Assembly: GCA_029851415.1 (NCBI GenBank)
Contig: CM056742.1
Location: 101,352,976 to 101,416,975, forward strand
Direction of reading: 5' to 3'
Source: Eretmocerus hayati
Taxonomy: Eukaryota > Arthropoda > Insecta > Hymenoptera > Aphelinidae
DNA: 64,000 nucleotides
Notes under the pieces: generated by a model
Databases searched by the model: none
The model's input: the letters and a program-made list of their open reading frames with translations, nothing else
Told to the model about the DNA's origin: nothing
Part shown: in pieces, positions 25,801-38,100 of the stretch
Layout: each line of letters begins with the position of its first letter
How positions within the stretch are numbered: position 1 is the stretch's first letter
Program-made: the position numbers and the translations under genes

Positions 25801-27681
25801 TTTGCGAGATAGGCGGAAGAGTGAATCCCCTTGTCTACCCGTCTGCCCGTTCTCCACCCGTGAAACCAGGTTGGAGCCAAATCGAAGACAGGTGATCGCC
25901 CGTATCTACCCGTCTGCGCGTTCACAGCCCGTAAAACTCGAATCTTGCGAGATACGTAGGGGAGTTAATGCCCTTGTCTACCCGTCTGCCCGTTCTCTAC
26001 CCGTGAAACCAGATTGGAGCCAAATCGAAGACAGGTGATTGCCCCCGTCTGCCCGTCCACGACCCGTAAGATTGGGATGAAGCCGAATCAAAGACGGAAG
26101 ATTGCCTTATCTAACCGTCTGCCCGTTCACAGCCCATGTGGCTGAAGTTTTGCGAGATAGGCGGGGGAGTGAATCCCCGTATCTACCCGTCTGACCGTTC
26201 GTGACCCGTAAAACTGGAATGAAGCCGAATCGAGGACAGGTGATTGCCCGTATCCACCCGTCTGCCCGTCCACGACCCGTAAGACTGGGATCTTGCGAGA
26301 TACGTAGGGGAGTTGATACCCGTGTCTACCCGTCTGCCCGTTCTCTACCCGTAAAACCAGATTGGAGCCAAATTGAAGACAGGTGATTGCCCGTATGTAC
26401 CCGTCTGCCCGTCCACGACCCGTAAGATTGGGATGAGGCTCAATCAAAGACGGAGATTGCCCGTATCTACCCGTCTGCCCGTTCACAGTCCGTGAATCCC
26501 CGTGTCCGCCCGTCTGCCCGTTAGTGACCCGTAAGACTGGAATGAAGCCGAATCAAAGACGGATGATCGCCCGTATCTACCCGTCTGCCCGTTCATGTAC
26601 CGTGAGACTGGAATGAAGTCAAATCAGACACGGAAGTATTCCCGTAACTACACGTTTGCCCGTTCACCACCCGTGTGGCTTGAATGTTGCGAGATAGGTG
26701 TGGGATTGAATCCCCGTGTCTATCCGTCTGCCCGTCCTCTACCCGTGAAACCGGAATGAAGTCAAATCGAAGACAGGCGATCGCCTGTGTCTACCCGTTC
26801 GCCCGTTCACTACCCGTGTGGCTCGAATCTTTCGGGATAAGTAGGGGAATGCGCACCCGTGTCTACCCGTCTAACCGTTCACAATCCTTCCGGCTCTCAT
26901 TCTTCGAGATATGTGGGGGAGTGGAGATCCGCGTCTTCCGCCTGCCCAAGGGTGTGAATGATGGTCCTCGCACTCCAAGTGGATTTTTCCGGTCCGAGCC
27001 GCAAGCGAGAGTCTAACTAGTCACGAGACAGTGAAAATCATTGCGCCCGAGTATCATACTATGTTTTCCGATCTTCTGTGAGCAAATGAAAAGCGAAAAA
27101 ACTTGTGCAAATGACTCACTTGCGCACAGACGGTCAAAAATACTATCTTGCAATTCTGTGAGTACCTGAGTATCCAAAAACTGCACCGATACATTTACAC
27201 CTATGTATCGAACTATGCTCTTCGATAACCTGGGAGTAAAAGTCGACTATCTATGCGAAAATAACACTTCTACTCACAGTGTCAGAAACGCTATTTCAGT
27301 ATTCTTGTAGTCCAAATACGTTCACACCCCACACTGAGAATAAAATATTGCCGTCAGCACAATACGACTGTATTGCTTCGTGGTCTTGCCGTCAGACCAA
27401 TACTGGATTGTCACCGCAACAAAATGATTTTGTTATTCCATGCGAATAACCTAAAAATCTTTCGATTATATTTGTCCCCTTACCGGTACCATTCTCGGCC
27501 ACAAATTGGTAGCTCTTGTGGCAAAATAGTCGTAATGTGACTGTGAATCCATCAAGTATCAGAGCATTTGAAATTTATGGGCCACATTCATTTATTCTGT
27601 CACTAATACCAGACTGCCAAACCGATCTGATGGATTGTTGCGATGACAAAATCGGTATTGCTGTCCTGGCTATACCACTCT

Positions 27682-27717
27682 TTGGTCGTACGGCAAAACG
27701 CAAGGCCGTACGACCAA
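27682..27717. repeat. Perfect 13-bp hairpin
   Basis: TTGGTCGTACGGC at 27,682-27,694 is exactly complementary to 27,705-27,717, around a 10-nt loop. It stands alone in unique sequence. No U-tract or other terminator context follows, and its role is unknown. Confidence 0.8.
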
Positions 27718-29097
27718 GAATTTTTTCTCAGTGCACTCTCAAGCCCGATCCAGTATTTGGGGACATGTCTGTCTTACTAGTGCCCGGAGTGTGCTAACGC
27801 GCTCAGTACGGAAGTAGACTAGATTTCCAGATTGATGCGCTATCTAATGAGCATGCGAATGCCTGCAAATAGGCTATCTGTCCTGAAAGACTCAATGAAC
27901 GCCTTTGTTCGTGGCATCAACAGCGCTTCGTATAAAACTACCCATTTATGACCAGTATAATATCATGTTCGATTGGGGGCACATGGGATTGGGATCAAAA
28001 TGGATTTGAATGTGACTAATACGTCTATACCAAATTTCCGTGCAAAATTGTAATGCTTTGGGACTATATTTGGCAAAATCTTGAGAACGAAAAATTTTAC
28101 CCGGAAGCCGCTCGAATTAAGTTACTCATCAAGGAGGCTCCAACATGAGTCAGATTCAGTTTTGAGAAATTTGAGTAACGTTCCGGTGACTTCCTATAAC
28201 AGGAACCAATATTTGCAAAAGTACCTACGACATTATCCCCAGAACCATCTTCTCCGCCTCATCTTCCTCGTCTGATGTACAAAGAATTTTGAAGCTTGAA
28301 ATGGGAAAAATCCTGTTCTCATCCCATCCTCGCTCACCCAGAAATTGTCAAAAGAGGCTTCTCTTCCATTGATAGTTCCACAAAATGTTATGCACATTAG
28401 TTCGGAAAAGTGTTTTTTCTCGAACGTATTTTCAGTATTCGTGAGTGCAAGTTGACGCGTCTCCGCAACGCGGCCAATGACATACCATTCCATTCAGTGA
28501 ATACCGGGAGAAGGTGGTTTGCACAGAACTATTTGATTGACTGGGCATTTGGACTCACTTCGTCCACTCCGAACCTGTTCTAATACAATGCACATTTCTC
28601 TTGAAAATTCGGGAGCAGAAAGATGTTAATGTACTTTTCCATCGGGAGGAAACCTTCGGGATGTCCGCTCGATTTCTCTGCAACGAATCAAACCAGATTT
28701 TCTTGCGTAATTCCAACTAACGATCCTCAATAACGATCGCACTTGGCATCTGTAAATCGGAAGGATATAGCATAGAGACCTACCCGTGAAGGTATTATTT
28801 ACCCTCATTTCATAATAATTGGTGAATTGATCATTTGATAATTTCGTATTGAATTTGATTATTGACATTCATTACGAAAAGAGCAAATGATTTTGACTAC
28901 GAAAATGTTTGAAATATGCTGATTCCTAAAACCAGGTCTACCTCCTGGTCCTCAATACGACATACTACTTGTAATCACCGAAAATCTTTGGAGAATGAGA
29001 TATTGATAGTATTACAATAAACATCATTGCTTCTGTCACGACTTTGCCACGATCCTCGCCATTCATTTGAATGAATCACCACTTTAAGCGCTTTGTT

Positions 29098-29170
29098 CGT
29101 CTCGCTCAAGCTCCTCGCTCAAATTGCTCAGCTCTTCGCTCACTTTGCTCAGATCTTCGCTCACTCTTCT
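29098..29170. repeat. Short degenerate 21-bp tandem repeat
   Basis: Units resembling CTCAGATCTTCGCTCACTCTT recur about every 21 bp. On the minus strand they give a heptad-like SEELS peptide inside a 72-codon frame (29,084-29,302). Without splice sites or other support I treat this as a small repeat and not a gene. Confidence 0.5.
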
Positions 29171-31720
29171 CTCGTCGAGCTTACCATGTGGAGAGCGATT
29201 TTCCTCCACAGGGTGTCCACTTGATCCCCGATTCTGAATTCCCTTAGTTTCCAGACATCTCCAGAGCGTTTTGAATACTTTTCCAGAGTCATAATTCATC
29301 ATTTTTCGACATTAAACAAATCATTATTATGTGAGGGGAGAAGTGTAGTGGCGAGATTCTCATGTGTACTCTTTAAGAATTCATTAACCAATTCCAATAC
29401 TCTGACACTCAACTGGTACGTGATCTGCTATACCATTTTCCACGCAGTCCGAGAAGCCTGGAAGTGGAACGTCAATGAAATGAAGACATTTTCATACGGT
29501 TTGATTTTAGGTGTCTCTGCTATCATTTCCCAACAAGAATCAATCACCTCCGTCGGTTGACTTTTGATTAAGGCGATTTCTCAATTTTTCGATTATAAAT
29601 GATAGGTCAAGATGGCCTCTGTCGCGGTTTATTGTTTTTCCCCGTGGTTTTGTCGTTACGTTCAGGAAAAGATGAGTTTTATCAAAAATTCGTAAATACT
29701 TTTTTGTCAATTTTTTGAAGATCTACGGGAGCATATGTTTGTTCACATATGAAGAAAAATTAGATTCGCCACGGGTTATGAAGAAAAACTTATGGTGAAA
29801 GAGGAAGGAATTTGTCAAGCTCCTCGGATGCTTTTCTCCCTTCTTTTCAGAATTTCGGACTGCGATTTCTCATTTTTCACAAATGTAAACTTATTATTGA
29901 GTAGGTTTTTGAAAAATCTTCAGAAAACTATTCCACGCGTTTTTCGATGGAACGCATCCCTCTCGACTTATACGGGACTACCACAAAAAAACCGGGAACC
30001 CGCGATGAAGGCAATTTTTTACCTATCATTCATAATGGGAAAATTGAAAATTTGAATTTATCTTTAAATCCACCACCGTATTTTTTTATTCTTGTTGAGA
30101 AAGTATCGCGAGGACACCTAGAATCCAAATCCCACAATGATTCTTTCATTGTTTCGCTTTCAATTGTTGTTATTGCAGAGTTCCCATTTTGTTCGCATAA
30201 TTTCTTTCCGATGACGTTTCGTCATCCAATTTTTTCTCTTCACAGCCTCTCTGTTAATACCTTTAGCATTCCGATAATAGTACCCACTGGGCAAACAATC
30301 GAAAGAGTCGAAGGATAACCAATATGAAGAATTCCTCCGCAATCTATATTTAGGAACCCTCACTGTTATTTTCCCAAAAGAATCAAAATCATCCGTCCGT
30401 GAAATTTGAAATTAAAGTCAATTTATCGATTCTCTCATTATTAATGCCATGTGAGTGCTCATTTCTCCACGATTTATCATCTCTTCGCTGGTTTTTTGGT
30501 AGCAAGTAGAAATGGGGAGAGTTCTATTGGACAACGTGTATGACGGTTTGAGTTATCCAGATGAATGAGAAACATCGCAGAAACGTACGAATTTCATAAT
30601 TGTTCCGCTCGACCTTCTTTAACTAGACCTAGGGTCGATCTTGTTTTTCGATAGATGTCGGTGATAACTTTGTACGCCTGCATAAAGTCTATACAAAACT
30701 ATTTAACACATTATTCTATAAAACTCATCCCTTCCGACTTTGTACTGAAAAACCAGCGAAGTGACGAAAAAACTCGAAGAAGACGAACTTTTCCACACCA
30801 ATTTCAAATGGAAAAGTCGAAAAATTGATTTCATTTGAATTCCATCGATGGATAATTTCCAATGTACGGGGAAATGACGAAGAGGGGACCTAGAAATTGA
30901 CTGCGGAGGAATTTTCCATATTGGTTAACACGTTCCCCCAGTATGCTGAGAGCTTGGCCTCATGGGGAATAGCGGGACCTCAGGATGGTCCCTGCTGCAC
31001 CTGGGGAAGGATCATCGATTTCAGTCTCCGCAGTTGACGTATTAACCTCCGACTTTTCTGATTTCCCGACGTATCATGAGTGTATCATACTTCTTGACTC
31101 GTTAGACTCGAGCTCCTCAATATCACCCATCTCTCCACCGATCTCACCTGAGGGAATCATGAACTAGACGTTGAGTGATAAGTGAACCTTCGTGTAAATA
31201 TTTAACCTGACATTTTTTGTTGATCGAGAAGCCTTTCTACAACAAGGCATTGCCATGAGATGGAGTAAAAATTGATAATTCCACCGCAACTATCTCCGAA
31301 CCCCTTTTCGAAACAAGAGTGTGTGCATACAGTACCCACCAAAAATAATGGAACACGTAGGGTCTCACTCAAACAGTGATATTTCCAACTCGATTGGTCG
31401 TACGGGAGTTTTGATAACGGGATTTTGAAGAGCACAAAAAAATCTATCAATTCATGGGTCTTGATAATTTTTTACGTGCTTTTTAAGTACCCGTACACGT
31501 GATTGAAAATCAGAAAAAATTCTCCTTCAATCAATCGACTACAGTTCTGACTATGATTGAAAGCCAACTGATGATGACGATGATGATGATAAATGCCGTA
31601 GGACAAAATTCCAGGTTTTGACAATGAAACTGAGAAAGTGTATGTATCTGAATGTCTTGGAATACACAAGTCATAAGAATATGGGTTACGCTCTAACCAG
31701 ATTTAGAAGGTTTAACTGTA

Positions 31721-34060
31721 GGGCTATTACGTTTATCCCAAACTCCACACACTACGCAAACTCCACACGCTCTGCACGCGCGCCCTTCCAACAAACTGTA
31801 CAGCAGAAGACGAAATGTATGAGGGACTGTGTTTTGATGACTGAATGATTAGAGTACTTGTCACGCGATGCTATGCCGCATTATTTGTGTGTACGATTAT
31901 GATGAAATGTTGGTGCATTCTAAATATTTCAGTTTTCAGAATGTGATTATTCACGCCTCGACTTAACATATCGCCATAATTCTTCATTGTGCCTAACCTA
32001 CACAAAGTATACGTTCATGTTTATTGAGTCTGAAATCAAGTTGTGATTATAGAGATGATATGAACAGCAGAACAAAAGTAGATGACTTATTTTACAACTT
32101 GGAAAGCAATTGATCAATGGCGAGATGAGTATCTGCTGGGACGCTGTGACTATTCTTATTCGGATCTCTCCCTACGACTCTGCATCTTTGGACAGCTTGT
32201 TACTTTGGGCTCTCTAACATGCTTCCCATAATTTTTTTCCACAATCACAATGGAATATTGTTACTCGTGAAATTCATGACTCCAACCATTAGGTTACATT
32301 TCTTCTGTATTTTGAGCTGGACTGGACAGAATCAAGTGCTGAGAGATTCCAGTCCATCATTCAACTGAGCCTGAAAAGAGCATACATCATACGCTCTGTT
32401 TCTCAAAACCTATTGAATGTGCTGGTGTGAGCTTGATTCTTATTCTTACCAGTAGGATGAGTTAACTGAGATTGAGATTCAGTACGAAGCTTCACAGTCA
32501 TGTTGAAGCTTGCTCCCTGTTTTACTGACTTTTAGCTAGGATATAAATATATAGTTGAGTAGATCAGTCTGAATTTCCCTACTTATAGACTCAATGATGT
32601 AACAGGTTTAGAAAATGGTTTGCTCTGAGCTCAAAGGTAGAGTACGGTTCCACTTACTGTTAAGTTAGATGTAAGTTGGAGGTAAGTATGTGTGGCACAG
32701 AATACTGCTCTCTGAACCATTGAAAGAATTCACACGTGAAGGATGATAATCAGAATCCAACTATGATGGTTTTACTTGAAAGACCAATAATAGTGAAAGA
32801 ATTTATCAATATTCAGGGAAGACAAATCAGATCTCCATGCTTGACAAGTAGTTTTGTGCCAAGATACATTCACAAATGTTTCATGTGAATGAGAAATGCC
32901 ATTATAAAGTTTCAGAATATTCTCATTGTTTGAAATCTCTCTACTTGAGATACATTCCACATTTACTCATATTCAGATAAGACCAATATCCTATCACCAT
33001 GATGAAATGAAAAAAAATTGTCTAACTAAAATCAAGTGACAAGTTGAAAACAGGGAGCAAGCTTCAACATGACTGTGGAGCTTCGTACTGAATCTCAATG
33101 TCAGTTAACTCATCCTACTGGTAAGAATAAGGATCACGCTCACACCAGCTCATTCAATAGGTTTTGAGAAACAAAGCGTATGATGTATGCTCTTTTCAGG
33201 CTCAGTTGGATAATGGACTGAAATCTCTCAGCACTTGATTCTGTCCAGTCCAGCTCAAAAGACAGAGAAAATCTAAGCTAATGGTTGGAGTCATGAATTT
33301 CATGAGTAACAATATTCCTTGTGATTGTAGAATAAAATTATGGAAAGCATGTTTGAGAGCCCAAAGTAACAAGCAGTCCAATGATGTAGAGTCGTAGGAA
33401 GTGATTCAAATAAGAATAGTCACTGTATCCCAGCAAATACTTGTCTCGCCATTGATCAATTGCTTCCCAAGTTGTGAAATAAGGTGTATCTGACTGAAAT
33501 CGAACAGAGAATTGATATTCTCCATGGCAAATCAAAATCTACACAGCGTCCCATGACATCTCATTCTTGATTCTGTGATTATCCTAGCAGAATAGAAGTG
33601 GCATGCAGATTACTTTGATAAAATTGAAGCTTGACTGCTAGCATGAAAAAGGATCTAGCTCTCACATTTTGAACACGGAATAGATTCTAAAAAGTCATCT
33701 ACTTTTGTTCTGCTGTTCATATCATCTCTATAATCACAACTTGATTTTAGACTCAATAAACATGAAGGTATACTTTGTGTAGGTTATGCACAATGAAGAA
33801 TTATGGCGATATGTTAAGTCGAGGCGTGAATAATCACATTCTGAGAACCGAAATATTTAGAATGCATCAACATTTCATCATAATCGTACACACAAATAAT
33901 GCGGCATAGCATCGCGCGACAAGTACTCTAATCATTCAGTCATCAAAACACAGTCCCTCATACATTTCGTCTTCTGCTGTACAGTTTGTTGGGAGGGCGC
34001 GCGTGCAGAGCGTGTGGAGTTTGCGTAGTGTGTGGATTTTGGGATAAACGTAATAGCCCT
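31721..34060. mobile_element. 2.34-kb element with long terminal inverted repeats
   Basis: The ends read GGGCTATTACGTTTATCCCA and its reverse complement. The inverted arms run roughly 31,721-32,533 and 33,049-34,060. The flanks are TA on both sides (31,719-31,720 and 34,061-34,062), consistent with a TA target duplication. The right arm is about 0.2 kb longer; the left arm appears to have lost sequence between GATGACTT and ATTTTACAACTT near 32,090. The spacer (about 32,534-33,048) shows no transposase motif. A 65-codon minus-strand frame at 33,338-33,535 exists within an arm but is not recognised. This is probably non-autonomous; a TA-targeting superfamily such as Tc1/mariner is possible but unproven. 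Confidence 0.8.
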
Positions 34061-34148
34061 ACTGGTAGTGGGTTATACTATTTGGATACTCAATTCAGCT
34101 TGTGTATCCAAGTAGTATAGACTGCTACCAATTTGACCTCCCAAATCT
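34061..34148. mobile_element. Right part of a ~110-bp hairpin MITE
   Basis: Joined with 31,699-31,720, this sequence forms an imperfect palindrome with AGATTT/AAATCT ends and a best-paired core of TACTATTTGGATAC/GTATCCAAGTAGTA. The matching position in the opposite arm of the outer fold-back lacks it, so it is an insertion. The 2.34-kb element inserted at a TA inside it. Confidence 0.6.
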
Positions 34149-34775
34149 ACGGAAGCGCCTACGGGCCACACGTTCCGCATGCTAGGAAACGACCGACTCG
34201 CGCCCCCCGCACACCCGCTCCGAATGGCACGCATCCTAGCCCACGATTGACTCGCGCTCTCTGCAAACGCACGTAGCATTCTAGGTACGTATTGCACTGC
34301 ATGATATACATGTATTATACCGAGTATTAAACTCCATCATATGCATGTATTACGCTGCATGATATGCATGTATTGCACTTTACGTCATGATTGCACCGGA
34401 TGCTATGCATGACGTTCGCGAAGTGAACACCATCGCATAATTCCACTATTTGAACATTCAATTCCTCTGTTTAATTAGTGAAATTGTGTCATGACATGTA
34501 CGTGACAGAGGTCATACATAGCATGCGATGCGTGCATGACGGTAAGTGCATTAGATACATATCATGCATTGCGATACATGCATGTCATGCAGCCTTACAC
34601 ATGTATATCATGCAGTGCAATAAGTGTGTATTATGCAGTGCAATACATGCCTATCATGCGATGTGGGTTTGCTAAGAGCGCGAGTCGATCGTGGGTTTGC
34701 ATGAGTTTCATTCGAAGCAGGTGTGCGGGGGGCGCAAATCGGTCGTTTCCTAGCATGCAGAACGCGTGGCCCGTA

Positions 34776-34792
34776 CACTGAGAGACCGATAT
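34776..34792 (+). repeat. CACTA left terminal inverted repeat
   Basis: CACTGAGAGACCGATAT; an exact inverted match lies at 42,045-42,061. Confidence 0.92.
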
Positions 34793-34875
34793 ACAAATAA
34801 ACAGTATATTTTGAAAGTAAGATCAATTATGAGCTATACACTACTCCTAACTTGTTGCGAAGGTGAGAATCAGTT

Positions 34876-34883
34876 CACTATAG
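34876..34883. promoter_or_regulatory. Subterminal palindrome ACTATAGT, left
   Basis: It lies 100 bp inside the left end. The same palindrome lies 95 bp inside the right end. Subterminal repeats are transposase-binding sites in plant CACTA elements; that role here is inferred. Confidence 0.4.
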
Positions 34884-35042
34884 TCACCTGGACTTCACGA
34901 TATAGTAGGATGTAATTTCGATCTACTAATAGTTAGTATACGATTATTCCAGAGTGATATTCTGGTAGTCTAGGTGGCGCTCGTAATTGTACTCAGCAAT
35001 ACTGCCATATTGCAGCCTGACCTGACCTGAACTTTCCGAACT

Positions 35043-35186
35043 CGTTATTCCGCGCGCGCGCGCGCCGAAACTTGCTGGCGCGTGCATCAGTCCTGCTGTT
35101 GCCGCGCGGTTTCGCGGGCTGCGGCCTCCTGTAATTATTTAGTGCAAATCTTTCGTATCTGGTTTATTCATGATCTTCTCAACACA
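35043..35186 (+). promoter_or_regulatory. CG-rich presumptive promoter/leader of the accessory gene
   Basis: A (CG)7 run at 35,051-35,064 and surrounding GCG-rich sequence stand out in otherwise AT-rich DNA just upstream of the first ATG at 35,187. No TATA box is obvious. The promoter role is inferred from position and composition only. Confidence 0.35.
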
Positions 35187-38100
35187 ATGGGTGCGACAAT
35201 GAAGGATAGATTTACTACAGCTGGACTCGCAGACGCTTACTCTGTTCTCGAAAGTAAGTATAGGTGTCGTGCTTGTTGGGATCTGATGTGAATCATGAAC
35301 ATAACCTCCACCGAGACTCTCGTTTTTCGGATGGAATCTATAACAATTAATCATTAATCAGGGCATTTGTTTACTGTATTCACGTTGTGGTCCCACCTAA
35401 GCACTTCTTCTTCGATTTTTAAGTTTCATTTGGTCAATCACCCTCACAAATTCATACGCTCTCTTCATCATCCCCTCATCATCAATGAGGGAGTTTTGAG
35501 TAACTTCTCATGTGTAGAAAAATATATATATTTTAGTTCTTATTCGCCATTGCTTGTGATTTTAAATTGGAATATTAATTGAGATTCGAACCTCTGACAT
35601 CATAAATTTTAATCTCACTATGTATGCATACAATCATCCATTGTGACTACTGGTGTGAAATACTATCATTCCACATATTACTCCAGAAAATGGGATAGAT
35701 AGCCTAGAGATTTTAGAAGATTTTATTCACAAAAAAGCTGAAAAGTTTGGTGAATGGTTCCCCGTCCTGGGTACCCAGCTGAAGATTGAGCGAATATGCA
35801 AGGATAGAGTTGTACGTTTCTATGCATCACCACTGACATGACTTTATTTCTGCATCCAATTATCATCTAAGCATGATACTCTCCATATTATCATTTCAGA
35901 GTCACTTATATTGTTTGGTTGTTCATAGCTGCATGACTTATTTGTACTAAAATTTCTCTCAAATTTTTTTGCTCAATTCTTCAAATCATTTGTGTACAAG
36001 GACCTTTATCTATTTCAAATATCATGTATATTATCTGGAGAATCCTAAATGATAATAATTATCTGAAATCTTCAGGCTGAGGGAAATAGTAGTCAAAGCG
36101 ATGATAAAGGCAACGCTCTACAGAGTAGCAATCATAATGAACAGAGCAGCAATAATACTGAACAGAGTAATAGTCATGCTGGAGATGCATCTGGTCGTTC
36201 GATTGTTATACAGCAACCAGTGCCTCAGGGTGATGTTGCAATTTTAGCAATTGGAGATGAATCAGGAACAGTGATCTTACCCCAGACATGTACACAAACC
36301 AAAGCCCCACAAAAAAGTCTACAAGTCGAGTAAGCCAGAAGTGGTCAACTTTGACTTGAGAGCATTGTTGGAGCGGAAACCTTTGGGGAGAGCTCTCCTT
36401 AATATTTATAAGTCTGCCAAAACATGCAATACTGCAGAGCAATCTTATCTTTGTGGACTCATTGTAGACCATTTTCTTGCAATTCTACCTGACACGTAAG
36501 GATTCATCATTCCATCGATCAAGATGATTGCTTCACACAAAATCTTAATATTGGCCTCTTCATTTCAGACTCTTGCTGAATGAAGACATTGAGTATATTA
36601 CTTGGTTGATAATAAGGGAATTTAGATATGAGGTAATTTCTACTTATTATGTTGATCCCATATCAGCAAAATCATCAAAAAACAGCAAAGCAAAGTTATC
36701 TAGAGGAAGACTGAGGAACAGATTTAAAAATACTTGGAATTTCTTGAATTATGCCAAGCGTGTAGCAGCAGGTGTCTTAAGAGATGGGGAGCAGGTTGAT
36801 ACAGATCAATCAAACTGCCACGGTAAGCTTGACACCACTTCAATCTTGTTACTTTCCTTCAAATGGGATTCTCCACAATACATATGAGTTATTCAGATAT
36901 CTGATTACTATCTTTGAATCAATATTTCCTTGTTCGTCAAGTTATCTAGCCTTGCCCAATAGGGAATCGGTGATGGAAATTATGCTTAATTTTCAGATCC
37001 GGATGGTCAAGAGAGCAAAATTTTACTTCAATGTGGTGATCATAATAATGATCCAGAGGAAACAAAAAAGTTGTGGGCACTAGCGCTCAAAATTAGGATA
37101 TCAGAAATTCTTGCATTGCAGAAGAGAACCGTTCAACTCGTACTCACTCATTGGCCAACTTTGACTCTCAACGAGTATCAGGACTTGGTGAGTTCAAATT
37201 AATGAGGGATTTGATTATAACCTTTGGGCCAAGTCCAAATGCTGAAAGTTCTCTCTAACCCAAAGAGAGATTTCATTCTCAATTTTCTCTCGAGTAACTA
37301 CTCTTTGGTCATAATATAACTCAATCTAATCCTCATGAACTGAGCATCTCTTTCTATCTCTATCAAAATGAATGTGAATGAAATGTCACTGGTTGGCGAC
37401 ATTTATTGACAGAATTCTGTCTTTCTAGTGCAAGGAGATATTTTGGTTTAGTTGGCATATCATTGTTCATAGCAACTCTTTCCTTTAGCAAACTGTTTCA
37501 AATTCGAGCGTCGTAAGACAACGAATTATTTACAGAAAATTTGAGGATCACTCCAAAGTCTAGCAGTCAAAGTTTAGTATTGCGCGCTGAGTGGCGAGTA
37601 TTTCTCAAATGTCCTGGAGAATTTTTGCTGGCACAGAGTGGGCATTCAATAAATCATGCCATCATAAGTTCCTTTAGTCTGATTTCCTTCATTGAAATCG
37701 CATCATGAGTATTAATATGAAATCTCTTATCAGTGAAAGCATATTAGTATTGTGGGAAGTCATAACTTTGGAATCAACTTCACATTCCAGGTCCACTTTT
37801 ATTACACACAACGGAATTCAGGCACTTTGTATGATGATTTCTGCTTGAAGTCGGATAATCAATACAATGCAATTGTGAGACTATTCGAAAGTAAACTCGA
37901 TGGCTTTCAAAAGACGGGATTGAACAACTTAGCATCAGAATCTTCGATTGGTGGGGATTTCGATTCAAGTTATTTATTATAATCAGCCTCGTGAATTCAT
38001 CTGTAATAAATATTATCCATTCATTGACTCATAGATGTCCGCCAACTCACGCAGCTACCTTGGTTGTGTAATTTTATGCCTCCTCAAAGTCAAGTTGCTG

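Larger units (their letters stand above)
1..26955 (+). repeat. Satellite array A, 71/72-bp monomers
   Basis: This is a continuous tandem array starting before the window. Every monomer opens with a near-invariant core, ACCCGTCTGCCCGT. Two monomer types follow it. Type A (71 bp) carries GAAGCCGAATCAAAGACGG-like sequence. Type B (72 bp) carries TTGCGAGATAGACGGGG-like sequence. They mostly alternate, and the few bases after the core (TTCTCTACCC, TTCACAGCCC, TCCACGACCC, TTCACAACCC) define a four-monomer A-B-A-B unit of about 286 bp. Local A-A runs occur, for example near 5,320-5,450 and 13,780-13,980. Open frames appear on both strands, but 71, 72, 143 and 286 bp periods do not hold one reading frame, so it is not coding. 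Function is unknown; pericentromeric or subtelomeric heterochromatin would be typical for this structure. Confidence 0.97.
26956..31565. other. AT-rich region without a defensible gene
   Basis: Past the decayed last monomers the sequence is non-periodic and AT-rich. Short open frames exist, such as 27,516-27,797 (+) and 30,985-31,167 (+, serine-rich). None shows a recognised domain, convincing splice context or homology to the rest of the window. Only the small hairpin and short tandem repeat listed separately stand out. Confidence 0.6.

Noticed and set aside
1..26955. CRISPR-like pattern of a 14-bp repeated core with longer intervals
   Set aside because: The intervals are homologous, not unique spacers, and the context is eukaryotic.
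27516..27797. 93-codon + frame
   Set aside because: No recognisable domain or splice context; it also contains the 13-bp hairpin.
29084..29302. 72-codon minus-strand frame with coiled-coil-like SEEL repeats
   Set aside because: Explained by a short 21-bp nucleotide repeat; no other gene evidence.
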